This document shows positions 8,569 through 17,108 of a stretch of 64,000 nucleotides of DNA, one piece after another; the first letter of the stretch is position 1; each line of letters starts with the position of its first letter. Below the pieces are notes generated by a model that searched no databases, was not told the DNA's origin, and saw nothing but the letters and a program-made list of their open reading frames with translations. Both the position numbers and the translations under genes were made by a program. The DNA comes from Lewinellaceae bacterium (GTDB lineage Bacteria; Bacteroidota; Bacteroidia; Chitinophagales; Saprospiraceae): assembly GCA_016716135.1 (NCBI GenBank), contig JADJWX010000016.1, positions 99,847-163,846 of the forward strand, given 5' to 3'.

Positions 8569-9805
8569 CCCTGGCGCGTTTGGCTTGTTTTAATTGCAGG
8601 CTAATGTACGTTACCCACCCGAGAAAAATGGTGATTCCGCCGGCCAAAATCGGGTAGGCGCCGTTCAGGCTGTTCAGGTAGCCGGCAATGAGCGGCGGTA
8701 TCAGTTGTCCTACCGAAATCATGCTTTGATTTATCCCCAAAATCTCGCCCTGCTCCTCCGTACTGGCCTGGCCGCTCACTACGGTGGTCAAATTCGGAGA
8801 GGTGACTCCCTGGAAAGTTGCAATGAGGGGATTAATCCACATTACGGCCCATGGATTTTGGGGAATTAATACCAGGGGAATTGAGATGGCCAGCAACAGC
8901 ATCGAGAACTTCAGAATGCGTTGCGGGGCTACCTTTTTGGATAACTGCCGTACCGTTACACCTTGCGTGAACACCAGCCAGACGCCCACCCAGGCAAAAA
9001 TTATCCCAATATCCTTTTCCGACATACCAAAACGCTGCATGAGGTAAACGGCAAAAAACTGGGTAAAAAAGGCAAAGCCAAGTGAGAGCAAGAGTGATAC
9101 CTGAAAAATCCCACGCAAATTTGGGGAGGAAAATGCCTTTCGGATATTTGCTACACCGGATAAAAAGCGAATAGCCGTTTCACGGCGTTTTTTCAGTGTT
9201 TCCGGGAACAAGCGCCAAAGCAAAATAATATTGACAAATGTCAACAGGGCGGTGAACCAAAATGGTGTGGAATGGTCAAACCAGGAAACCACCGAATCGT
9301 CTGCAAGCAGCCCCCCAAGCGCCGGGCCAAGAATAAATCCCAGACCAAAAGCCATGCCCACCAACCCGAAATATTTGGGACGCGATTTGGGATCATCTAC
9401 CGTTAAATCTGAAATGGCCGAATACACAATGCTGATATTTCCTCCGGTAAACCCCGGGAGCGCCCGGCTTAAAAAAAGCAGCGGCAGGTTTTTTAGCAAA
9501 ATTGCCCAGCCAAACAACAAATATCCCATCAAGGTGCCCAGCAACGAAATCACCAACATCGGCCGGCGCCCGTGCCGGTCCGATAAGGCCCCCAAAACCG
9601 GGGCGCCAAAAAACTGCATCAGGGGATAAATCGCAACCAGGTAACCATACAAAACTGATCGCTCGGCCACGCTTGTTTCAATTGGTAAAAAACTGGTGGT
9701 TGGCGATATAAAAAGTGCCGGCAATACTGGGATGATGATCCCTACCCCAAGCATATCCAGAAAAACCGTCAAAAAAATAGGCGCCAGCGGCGAGCGTTTG
9801 GGCAT
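8552..9805 (-). CDS. MFS transporter, TetA-like
   Basis: The 417-residue protein has about 12 transmembrane helices. It opens with FLDMLGVGIIIPVLPALF, a pattern typical of the TetA/drug:H+ antiporter branch. The loop between helices 2 and 3 carries motif A as GALSDRHGRRPM (about residues 75-86). GFTGGNISIVYS corresponds to the motif C region of helix 5. The likely activity is proton-driven efflux of a small molecule, but the substrate cannot be inferred; a tetracycline role should not be assumed. A 14-bp palindrome ACAAGT-TT-ACTTGT lies 4 bases upstream of the start (9809-9822) and could be an operator. The DUF721 gene follows with a 17-base overlap. Confidence 0.87.
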   Translation of the reverse strand: MPKRSPLAPIFLTVFLDMLGVGIIIPVLPALFISPTTSFLPIETSVAERSVLYGYLVAIYPLMQFFGAPVLGALSDRHGRRPMLVISLLGTLMGYLLFGWAILLKNLPLLFLSRALPGFTGGNISIVYSAISDLTVDDPKSRPKYFGLVGMAFGLGFILGPALGGLLADDSVVSWFDHSTPFWFTALLTFVNIILLWRLFPETLKKRRETAIRFLSGVANIRKAFSSPNLRGIFQVSLLLSLGFAFFTQFFAVYLMQRFGMSEKDIGIIFAWVGVWLVFTQGVTVRQLSKKVAPQRILKFSMLLLAISIPLVLIPQNPWAVMWINPLIATFQGVTSPNLTTVVSGQASTEEQGEILGINQSMISVGQLIPPLIAGYLNSLNGAYPILAGGITIFLGWVTYISLQLKQAKRARDEEKK

Positions 9806-9988
9806 TACACAAGTTTACTTGTAAATGAAAAATTGCACCTTAAAAGCGCACACAAAGAAACGCGGATTTAATGCGTATTTTCACAGGAAAGCACTACCGC
9901 TACCGTAAAAAAGTGAAATCTTGCATCCGTTTGAGTTTGTTTTTATTATTAATCAAATAACCAGTAAAGAAAATTTTAACTGAGTATA

Positions 9989-10855
9989 ATGAAGATCCAG
10001 GAATCCGAATTGATTCTGAACCAAGACGGCAGCATCTACCATTTAAACCTGCAACCCGAGCAAATAGCGCCGATTATTATCACTGTTGGCGATCAGGACC
10101 GTGTGCCGATGGTGAGCCGGTATTTTGATCGCATCGAACACCAGGTGCAGAAGCGGGAATTTGTTACACACACCGGCTGGCTGGGCCAGACCAGGCTTAG
10201 TGTGCTTTCCACGGGCATTGGGCCCGATAACATCGACATTGTCCTGAATGAACTAGACGCCCTTGTGAACATCGATCTGCAAAGCCGGGAGATCCGCCCT
10301 GTGCAAACCGCACTGACTATTATCCGCATTGGAACGGCAGGGGGGCTTCAAGCAGAAGTACCGGTTGATCATTTTGTTGCTTCCACCGGCGGCATTGGTT
10401 TGGACGGGCTCCTCCAGTTTTACAAAGCAGCCGACCAACATCAACACCCCGTTGTTCAGGCTTTGCGCACCCATTTTTCCGGGCGTTGGGATTTTCCGGT
10501 CGCACCCTATTTTGCCGAAGCCGACCCCGGACTCCTTCAAACATTTTCATCCGGCTTTTATCCGGGATTTACGGCTACAAACCCGGGGTTTTACGGTCCG
10601 CAGGGGCGGCAGCTGCGTGCCCCTGTCCAGATTCCGGAATATTTGGATTTGCTCCAACAATTTTCATTTAAGGAAACGTCAATCCTGAACCTGGAGATGG
10701 AAACGGCTGCTTTGTTTGGCCTGAGTAAGCTTCTTGGCCACCGGGCAATTTCCCTGAGCGCCATAATTGCCAACCGGCCGCTCAAAAAATTCAGTACCAA
10801 TCCACGACTTGCTATCCAAAAACTTATTGAGCAGGTCCTCGAAAGGATCGGTTAA
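9989..10855 (+). CDS. Nucleoside phosphorylase (uridine phosphorylase-like)
   Basis: This is a 288-residue member of the NP-I phosphorylase/hydrolase fold. Visible features are ITVGDQDRVPMVSRYFD near the N-terminus (phosphate-binding GD.dR), STGIGPDNIDIVLNEL, the strand RIGTAGGLQ and the nucleoside-site motif NLEMETAALFGLS near residue 236. The EMETA glutamates contact ribose in this family. Enzymes of this kind cleave nucleosides with phosphate to base plus ribose-1-phosphate in salvage. Uridine is the most likely substrate by resemblance, although purine or nucleotide hydrolysis cannot be excluded. The gene stands alone between the MFS gene (divergent) and miaB. A weak AAAAAAGC/GCTTTTTT hairpin just after the stop may end its transcript. 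Confidence 0.85.
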   Translation: MKIQESELILNQDGSIYHLNLQPEQIAPIIITVGDQDRVPMVSRYFDRIEHQVQKREFVTHTGWLGQTRLSVLSTGIGPDNIDIVLNELDALVNIDLQSREIRPVQTALTIIRIGTAGGLQAEVPVDHFVASTGGIGLDGLLQFYKAADQHQHPVVQALRTHFSGRWDFPVAPYFAEADPGLLQTFSSGFYPGFTATNPGFYGPQGRQLRAPVQIPEYLDLLQQFSFKETSILNLEMETAALFGLSKLLGHRAISLSAIIANRPLKKFSTNPRLAIQKLIEQVLERIG

Positions 10856-10927
10856 AAAAAGCCGGTATCCAGTCGCTTTTTTAGATTATGCAACCTGCCA
10901 TTTTGTCATTTATCGGGCAAAAGGCAG

Positions 10928-10935
10928 TACCTTTG
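10928..10935 (+). promoter_or_regulatory. Candidate -7 box for miaB and the genes after it
   Basis: TACCTTTG matches TAnnTTTG exactly and ends 23 bases before the miaB start. A TTTG lies 22 bases upstream of it (10902-10905), a wider spacing than at the best promoters of this window. Confidence 0.5.
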
Positions 10936-10958
10936 CGGCGCAAATTATTTAAACGGTT

Positions 10959-12395
10959 ATGTACGATAACAATCCGACCTTAAGCGGCCTGAAAAACATA
11001 GACGAAAGCAAACAAGGTCAAATCCTTTTCAAAGAGCAGTGGGAGGAGTCCGGAGGTTCCAGGGATAAAAAATTTTACATTGAGAGCTACGGGTGTCAGA
11101 TGAACTTCTCCGACAGCGAGATCGTGGCGTCCATCCTTGCAGAGGTTGGGTTTGCGCCAACACGCGATGTGGAAACGAGCGACCTGATCCTGATCAACAC
11201 CTGTTCAATTCGGGAAAAAGCTGAAGAAACGGTACGCAAACGGCTCCGGGTATTTAACATCATCAAGCAAAACCGCCCGGGCACTAAAATTGGCATCCTG
11301 GGCTGCATGGCCGAACGTTTAAAAAAACAATGGCTGGAGCAGGAAAAACTCGTCGACCTGGTCGTCGGCCCCGATGCCTACCGCGATCTGCCCAAACTCA
11401 TCGGCGCCGCTGAAGACGGGCATCGGATGGTCAACGTGTTGCTCAGCAGGGAGGAGACCTATGCTGATATCAACCCGGTACGACTGGAATCCAACGGTGT
11501 TACCGCGTTTATCAGCATCATGCGCGGTTGCGACAACATGTGTTCATTTTGCGTCGTGCCGTTTACTCGTGGCCGCGAACGCTCCCGTGACCCGTTCAGC
11601 GTTGTTGCAGAAGCCGACAACCTGTTCCAAAACGGGTACCGGGAAGTGACCCTGCTCGGGCAAAATGTCGATTCGTACAAATGGAAAAACCCCGAAACGG
11701 ACCAACAGGTCGACTTTGCCGATTTGCTCGAAATGGTTGCGCAATTGAACCCATTGCTCCGGGTGCGCTTCAGTACGAGCCATCCCAAGGACATGACCGA
11801 TAAGGTGCTGCACACGATGGCCCGCTACCATAATATTTGCAAATACATCCACTTGCCCGTTCAGTCGGGCAACAGCCGGGTACTCGAACTGATGAACCGC
11901 ACCTATGACCGGCCCTGGTACGAACAGCGTATAGCAGCCATCCGGCAAATTTTGCCCGAAGCCGCCGTCTCGAGCGATATCATCGCCGGATTTTGCAGCG
12001 AAACGGAGCAGGAACACCAGGATACCCTGAGCATTATGGAATGGGCCAATTTTTCCATGTCGTACATGTTCTACTACTCCGAGCGGCCGGGCACGCTGGC
12101 AGCCCGAAAATATCCCGACGACATCCCGGAGGACGTCAAAAAACGCCGCCTCAATGAGATCATTCGTTTGCAAACCGCCATCAGCCTGCAACACAACCAG
12201 GCCGATATCGGCAAAACATTTGAAGTCCTGATTGAACGCGATTCCAGGAAATCAGATCAGGATTTTTGCGGCAGAAACTCCCAAAACAAGATGGTTGTTT
12301 TCCCTAAAAAAGCAGGACTCAAGCCCGGCGATTATGTACAGGTGGAGATTCACGACGCTACCAGCGCAACGCTTTTGGGCCGTATTCAGTCGTAA
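10959..12395 (+). CDS. miaB: tRNA-2-methylthio-N6-isopentenyladenosine-37 synthase
   Basis: MiaB is a radical-SAM enzyme that adds a methylthio group to i6A37 in tRNAs reading UNN codons. The 478-residue product shows all expected parts. An N-terminal UPF0004 domain carries Cys46, Cys82 and Cys116 for the auxiliary iron-sulfur cluster (FYIESYGCQMNF, INTCSIREKAE, ILGCMAE). The radical-SAM motif is CDNMCSFC (Cys191, 195, 198), followed by FTRGRERSR. A C-terminal TRAM domain starts near residue 415. The SYGCQMN and RGRERSR motifs favour MiaB over MtaB or RimO. The ATG start is 23 bases after a TAnnTTTG box. An EAD11-like gene follows after 21 bases. Confidence 0.95.
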   Translation: MYDNNPTLSGLKNIDESKQGQILFKEQWEESGGSRDKKFYIESYGCQMNFSDSEIVASILAEVGFAPTRDVETSDLILINTCSIREKAEETVRKRLRVFNIIKQNRPGTKIGILGCMAERLKKQWLEQEKLVDLVVGPDAYRDLPKLIGAAEDGHRMVNVLLSREETYADINPVRLESNGVTAFISIMRGCDNMCSFCVVPFTRGRERSRDPFSVVAEADNLFQNGYREVTLLGQNVDSYKWKNPETDQQVDFADLLEMVAQLNPLLRVRFSTSHPKDMTDKVLHTMARYHNICKYIHLPVQSGNSRVLELMNRTYDRPWYEQRIAAIRQILPEAAVSSDIIAGFCSETEQEHQDTLSIMEWANFSMSYMFYYSERPGTLAARKYPDDIPEDVKKRRLNEIIRLQTAISLQHNQADIGKTFEVLIERDSRKSDQDFCGRNSQNKMVVFPKKAGLKPGDYVQVEIHDATSATLLGRIQS

Positions 12396-12416
12396 CCAAC
12401 TAACAACATTAAACAA

Positions 12417-13154
12417 ATGGAACCTGTAATCATTTCCCAAGTGAAAGAGCACCTCGCACAAGGTGATTTTGACAATGCGCTTGAGTTGCTGAATACCTTT
12501 GCCGAAACAAACTTTGCCGGCAGCAAGGCAAACAAACTGAAAAATGAAATCATCTACCTGAAAGGACAGATCGCGGAGGTAAAAAAAGCGGAATCCCGGG
12601 GCCTCATTGCCTTCGAGCAGGCCGAACGGAACCGCAACCAAATCCGCCTCTCCATGATCAGCCTGACCGATGCCGTGGCCAGCAATGACGATTCACACCC
12701 GGTGTTCTCTGACGACAGGCCTCCGGCCGGCGGCGCCCCGGCAGCCACAGCGCCAGGTACCAATATTTACAAGTACATCGTTGTAGGCATCGGCGCCATT
12801 ATTCTTTTTGTGGTCGGCATCAGCATGTGCGAAGACAGCCCCGAAAATGCAAGCACGACGGATGGCACAGAGCTCACCACAGGCGCACAAAATGGTGCGG
12901 CAACCGATGAGCATTCGGCGAACGGCCCGTGTTATCTCGAAACCCTGGATGTGGTAGATTTGTTAGCAGACGCGGATTTCAATGCAGAAACAGTCGGAAC
13001 ACTGCCGGCAAACGCCCAGTTTGAAATTTTACAAACCAAAATCCAAATTGATTCCGACGGCGAATTCGAATTTCACCTTGTGGAAACGGAAGATGGCCAG
13101 GGATGGGTGGAACACAACGACAACCTGATTCGCCTCAGCGCAGGTTGTAATTAA
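12417..13154 (+). CDS. EAD11-like domain, transmembrane helix and SH3-like domain protein
   Basis: Three regions are visible in 245 residues. Residues 1-88 resemble effector-associated domain 11: a VKEHLAQGDFDNALELL helix, then NEIIYLKGQIAEVKK, then RGLIAFEQAERNRNQIRLS. That domain is known as an adaptor in Bacteroidota NTPase-based conflict systems. Residues 118-139 form one membrane helix. The last 75 residues, from GPCYLETLDVVDLL to the closing GWVEHNDNLIRL, look like a bacterial SH3 domain, probably extracytoplasmic. No effector (caspase, TIR, nuclease) is fused. It begins 21 bases after miaB and ends 7 bases before a sigma-54 activator, so the three likely share a transcript. The domain call is by sequence resemblance only. 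Confidence 0.7.
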   Translation: MEPVIISQVKEHLAQGDFDNALELLNTFAETNFAGSKANKLKNEIIYLKGQIAEVKKAESRGLIAFEQAERNRNQIRLSMISLTDAVASNDDSHPVFSDDRPPAGGAPAATAPGTNIYKYIVVGIGAIILFVVGISMCEDSPENASTTDGTELTTGAQNGAATDEHSANGPCYLETLDVVDLLADADFNAETVGTLPANAQFEILQTKIQIDSDGEFEFHLVETEDGQGWVEHNDNLIRLSAGCN

Positions 13155-13161
13155 TTGAATT

Positions 13162-14454
13162 ATGGCAAATCAACTTCAAAATATAAAAGCGCGGTTTGGA
13201 ATTGTGGGTGCATCGGCCCTGCTCGATGCTGCTCTGGAAACAGCCACCCGCGTGGCGCCGACCGATCTTTCTGTCCTGATTATGGGTGAAAGCGGTGTCG
13301 GTAAAGAAGTTTTTTCAAAAATCATACATGCGCTCAGCACGCGCAAACACAACGAGTTTATCGCCGTCAACTGCGGCGCCATTCCGGAAGGGACGATCAA
13401 TTCCGAACTGTTCGGCCACGAAAAAGGCTCGTTCACCGGAGCCGTTAGCGACCGGAAGGGCTATTTTGAAACAGTGAACGGCGGAACAATTTTTCTGGAT
13501 GAAATTGCTGAAATGCCGCTCGACACCCAGTCGTACCTCCTGCGCGTGCTCGAGTCCGGCGAATTTTTACGGGTCGGCTCTTCCAAAGTGCAACGAACCG
13601 ATGTCCGGGTGATCGCGGCTACCAATGTCGACCTGGAAGAACGGGTCCGGAAAGGCAAGTTTCGCGAAGATTTATATTACCGCCTAAGCACGGTGCCCAT
13701 CCGGGTACCGGCACTGAAAGACCGGCGGGAAGACATTCCCGTGCTCTTCCGAAAATTCGCATTTGATTTTGCCGAGAAATACCGCATGGACCCCATCCGT
13801 TTGACCCCGCAGGCGCAATTTGTCCTGGAAACCTACCGCTGGCCCGGCAACATCCGGGAACTTAAAAATGTAGCGGAACAGCTCTCAGTTTTATCTGAAG
13901 AACGGGAAATCAATGAGGAAGCGCTCCTGCAGCAAATGCCGCACCTGTTCTCCAGAAACCTGCCGGTCATTTCGGGGCGCAACGGCAGTTCCGGCCGTAA
14001 TGGCAACGATTTTCAGGAACGCGAGATTTTTTACAAACTGCTGGTCGACATGAAAAACGACCTTAACGACCTGAAAGCGTTGTTTTTTGAACTCATCAAC
14101 CGCAACAATCTGCAAATGCCCGACCTCAGCGGCTATGGCGGGCTTCGCCCGGGGCTCAATTTCCCACATGCAGAGCAGCAACTTTCGCGCCCGGAGGATC
14201 ATGGCTATGGCGAACAGCCAGACAGTACGGCCGATTCAAGAAAAGTACTGCCGATTATTCTTGAACCAGGCAAAACCGGAAGCGGTTACGATCGTACGGA
14301 CGTGGAAGACGCGCCGCTGGCAATGGAGGAAATTGAAAAAGAAGCCATTAAACGCGCCTTGAAAAAGTACAACGGCCGGCGCAAGGAAGCCGCCGAAGAG
14401 TTAAAGATTTCCGAACGGACCCTCTACAGAAAAATAAAACAGTATAATTTATAA
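13162..14454 (+). CDS. Sigma-54-dependent transcriptional activator without a receiver domain
   Basis: The 430-residue protein begins directly with an AAA+ domain: Walker A GESGVGKE (42-49), the sigma-54 contact loop as GSFTGA (89-94), Walker B GGTIFLDEI (107-115) and the arginine-rich region FREDLYYRL. The C-terminus (about 388-430) is a Fis-type helix-turn-helix, KEAAEELKISERTLYRKIKQY. Such proteins remodel RNA polymerase holding sigma-54 to open promoters. There is no N-terminal REC, PAS or GAF module, so control must come from levels, partners or the Gly/Asn-rich linker (about 270-385). The loop has Ser where the textbook motif has Ala, a common variant. It follows the EAD11-like membrane protein by 7 bases, which could be its sensor; that is inference. 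Confidence 0.92.
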   Translation: MANQLQNIKARFGIVGASALLDAALETATRVAPTDLSVLIMGESGVGKEVFSKIIHALSTRKHNEFIAVNCGAIPEGTINSELFGHEKGSFTGAVSDRKGYFETVNGGTIFLDEIAEMPLDTQSYLLRVLESGEFLRVGSSKVQRTDVRVIAATNVDLEERVRKGKFREDLYYRLSTVPIRVPALKDRREDIPVLFRKFAFDFAEKYRMDPIRLTPQAQFVLETYRWPGNIRELKNVAEQLSVLSEEREINEEALLQQMPHLFSRNLPVISGRNGSSGRNGNDFQEREIFYKLLVDMKNDLNDLKALFFELINRNNLQMPDLSGYGGLRPGLNFPHAEQQLSRPEDHGYGEQPDSTADSRKVLPIILEPGKTGSGYDRTDVEDAPLAMEEIEKEAIKRALKKYNGRRKEAAEELKISERTLYRKIKQYNL

Positions 14455-14485
14455 TTCAAACAACCTTTTTATCCCTTTCATACAC

Positions 14486-15928
14486 ATGACTCGTTTCATC
14501 GCTATTATTCTCGGACTCCTTACTGCCGCATCTCCTGTTCTTGCGCAAAAAGGTTACAACATCCGGGTAAAACTGGATAATTACCCGGAAAAAGAATTGG
14601 TACTTGGTTTTCACTACGGAGACAAACAGTATGTAAAAGATACTGTTGAAGCCGGCCCGGATGGCTATTTTACATTTCAGGCCGATACGCTGATGCCTTG
14701 TGGCGTTTATTTGCTGGTGTTGAAACCGGACAATTCTTTTATCCAGATTTTACTGCCCGAAACGGAGCAGAATTTCACCATCCAAACCGATGCGAAAGCC
14801 GCGGTTGAAAACATGAAAGTCAAAGGTTCGGCAGACAATGCGCTGTTTTATGAGTACCTGAGCTTTTTAAACACTCGCCGGATTGAGGCGGATTCGGTCA
14901 GGGCCCAGCTCGGACGCGTAAACGGCAATACCGCCGACTCGCTGCGCCTGATCGAAAAAAGCGGCAAACTGGACAAGGAAGTACGCCAATACCAGGAAGA
15001 CCTCCTGGCCAAAAGCCCGGCCACACTTACCGCGAAAATCATCAAAAGCTCCCTCGAACCTACCATTCCGGAATTTAATGAGCCTGACCCCCAAAAATTG
15101 CAGATGCGGAAATACTACTGGTACCGCGAGCATTATTTTGACAACATTGATATTGCCGACCCCTGCATGTTGCGCAGCCCGGTATTGCATCAAAAAATTG
15201 ATACCTACGTCAATAAAATTGCGCCACAACATCCCGACAGCATCAATCAGGCGCTGGATTTGATCATCGGAAAACTCAAAAACTCCCCGGAGAATTATAA
15301 ATTTTACTTGATCCACTTTTTAAATACCTACGCAAAATCTAAAGTAGTGGGCATGGATGCCTGCTATGTTCACATCGCAAAAAACTACTACTGCAATGGC
15401 GGCGCAAGCTGGGTTGGCAATGAAGACCTCGAGAAGATCTGCGACAACGCCCGACGCCTCGAGCCCATTCTGATCGGGAAAATTGCGCCCAATATTATCG
15501 TCAAAGACCGGAACGACAAGCCCACAGCCCTTTGGGATGTGGACGCCGATTATACCGTGTTGTTCTTCTGGGCGCCCGACTGCAGCCATTGCAAAAAAGC
15601 AGCACCTCACATGGTTGAATTTGCCGAAAAATTCAAAGATCGCGGTGTGAAGGTTTTTGCCGTTTGTACGGCTGTTGGCGAGGACGGGCCTGAATGCTGG
15701 AAAGCAATTGAAGAAAAAGAGTTCAGCGACTTCCTCTTCCTGAATACTTACGACCCCTACGTGCAAAGCCGCTACAAAACCCTGTACGACGTGCAGTCAA
15801 CGCCCCAAATTTTTATCCTCGACCGAAAACACGAAATCCTGGTAAAACGCATTGGCGCAGAACAATTAGGCCAGGTCATGGAGGATGTGATCCGTTTTCA
15901 AAAAGAAAAAATCCACCAGGGTAAGTAA
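14486..15928 (+). CDS. TlpA-like thioredoxin with DUF4369/DUF5106-type N-terminus
   Basis: The 480-residue protein has a signal peptide ending near VLAQ (residue 21), so it acts in the periplasm or outer membrane. Residues 25-115 fit the DUF4369 beta domain found before many Bacteroidota thioredoxins. A helical middle (about 120-325) resembles DUF5106. The thioredoxin fold occupies about 335-480, with the redox pair CSHC (Cys366/Cys369) in FFWAPDCSHCKK and the cis-proline loop STPQIFILD. Likely work is disulfide reduction or exchange on exported proteins. It starts 31 bases after the sigma-54 activator. A strong bidirectional terminator follows. Confidence 0.87.
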   Translation: MTRFIAIILGLLTAASPVLAQKGYNIRVKLDNYPEKELVLGFHYGDKQYVKDTVEAGPDGYFTFQADTLMPCGVYLLVLKPDNSFIQILLPETEQNFTIQTDAKAAVENMKVKGSADNALFYEYLSFLNTRRIEADSVRAQLGRVNGNTADSLRLIEKSGKLDKEVRQYQEDLLAKSPATLTAKIIKSSLEPTIPEFNEPDPQKLQMRKYYWYREHYFDNIDIADPCMLRSPVLHQKIDTYVNKIAPQHPDSINQALDLIIGKLKNSPENYKFYLIHFLNTYAKSKVVGMDACYVHIAKNYYCNGGASWVGNEDLEKICDNARRLEPILIGKIAPNIIVKDRNDKPTALWDVDADYTVLFFWAPDCSHCKKAAPHMVEFAEKFKDRGVKVFAVCTAVGEDGPECWKAIEEKEFSDFLFLNTYDPYVQSRYKTLYDVQSTPQIFILDRKHEILVKRIGAEQLGQVMEDVIRFQKEKIHQGK

Positions 15929-15951
15929 GCTAATTTGCCCGCCATAGAGCA

Positions 15952-16022
15952 TTTTTTCACCGCAAAGACGCCAAGACGCCAAGAATTTTCCTCCGCGTCT
16001 TGGCGTCTTTGTGGTAAAAAAA
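15952..16022. terminator. Bidirectional terminator between convergent genes
   Basis: Arms 15959-15979 and 15995-16015 are inverted copies matching at 20 of 21 positions (core AAGACGCCAAGACGC), with a 15-base loop. TTTTTT precedes the left arm and AAAAAAA follows the right arm, so on the minus strand the hairpin is followed by a T run that can end selD transcription, and the left-side context serves the plus-strand gene less well. The arm is a sequence type common in intergenic regions of many genomes. Confidence 0.75.
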
Positions 16023-16045
16023 TATGCCGCGCCGTGATGTAAGAT

Positions 16046-17101
16046 CTAAATCACCGTGATCGCAACCGCCTGTTTTTCAATCAAAAACCCAAAGGGCTCC
16101 AGGTCAAATCCTTCGTCCAGGGCTGCTTTTCTAAACTCAGCCTCGGCCTCTTGCGCTACAGCAACCAATAGGCCGCCGGATGTTTGTGGGTCCGCAAGAA
16201 TATTACGCTGCAACTCGTTCACTCCCGCAACGGTGTGGCCATAACTTTCCCAGTTGCGCAAGGTCCCACCAGGCACACTTTTCTTTTCCAGGTAAAAATC
16301 CAGAATAGCCCGGTCTATAGTCGGCACTTTGTCAAATTCAACCACCGCACTCGCTCCGCTGGCAGCGCACATTTCGCCCAAGTGTCCCAGCAGCCCAAAG
16401 CCGGTCACATCGGTCATGGCTTGCACATAAGGCAGTATGCCGAATCGCGCACCCACTTTGTTCAGGGTTTTCATGCTGTTTGGGGCAAGCTGGGCGTGCT
16501 CGGGTTTCAACAGCCCCTTTTTTTGGGCAGTGGTCAATATCCCAACGCCCAGCGGTTTGGTCAGAAAAAGCCGGGCGCCCGGTACGGCGCCGCCATTTTT
16601 TTTCAAATGATCGATCTGAACCCGCCCACTAACCGCCAGGCCGAAAATTGGCTCCGGACTGTCGATGCTATGCCCGCCGGCAAGCGGAATGCCCGCCGCT
16701 GCGCAAGCTTTCCGCCCGCCTTCAATCACCCGGTTGGCAACCTCGGCCGACAGGGTGTTTATCGGCCAGCCCAATATGGCAATTGCCAGCAAGGGAGTGC
16801 CGCCCATGGCGTAAACATCGGAGATGGCATTTACCGCTGCGATCTGCCCGAAATCCTCCGGGTCATCCACGATCGGCATAAAAAAATCCGTGGTGCTGAT
16901 CAGCGCCGAGCCATCGCCCAGGTCAAAAACTGCCGCATCGTCGCGGGATTCATTCCCGACGAGGAGATTTTCGAAGGGCTGCTGCACGATTTGCGTTTTT
17001 AGGATATGGTCCAAAACCCGTGGTGCAATTTTGCAACCACAACCGGCGCCATGGGAATACTGGGTAAGTTTAATCGCTTCTTTTTCCATCAATCCGGTCA
17101 A
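16046..17101 (-). CDS. selD: Selenide, water dikinase
   Basis: SelD makes selenophosphate from selenide and ATP, the selenium donor for selenocysteine and 2-selenouridine. The 351-residue protein carries LTQYSHGAGCGCKIAP at its N-terminus; Cys21 and Lys24 correspond to the catalytic Cys17 and Lys20 of E. coli SelD, so this is a cysteine-type, not selenocysteine-type, enzyme. Other family features are the ATP-site NESRDDAAVFDLGDG and TTDFFMPIVDDPEDFGQIAA and GGHSIDSPEP. An internal ATG (residue 5) is an alternative start. No selA, selB or selenouridine synthase is in the window. It starts 7 bases after the stop of the TonB receptor gene and probably shares its mRNA. Confidence 0.95.
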   Translation of the reverse strand: MTGLMEKEAIKLTQYSHGAGCGCKIAPRVLDHILKTQIVQQPFENLLVGNESRDDAAVFDLGDGSALISTTDFFMPIVDDPEDFGQIAAVNAISDVYAMGGTPLLAIAILGWPINTLSAEVANRVIEGGRKACAAAGIPLAGGHSIDSPEPIFGLAVSGRVQIDHLKKNGGAVPGARLFLTKPLGVGILTTAQKKGLLKPEHAQLAPNSMKTLNKVGARFGILPYVQAMTDVTGFGLLGHLGEMCAASGASAVVEFDKVPTIDRAILDFYLEKKSVPGGTLRNWESYGHTVAGVNELQRNILADPQTSGGLLVAVAQEAEAEFRKAALDEGFDLEPFGFLIEKQAVAITVI

Positions 17102-17108
17102 GTACGTC

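Noticed and set aside
16046..17101. A selenocysteine codon in selD
   Set aside because: The catalytic position is a plain cysteine codon (Cys21) and no in-frame TGA is present.
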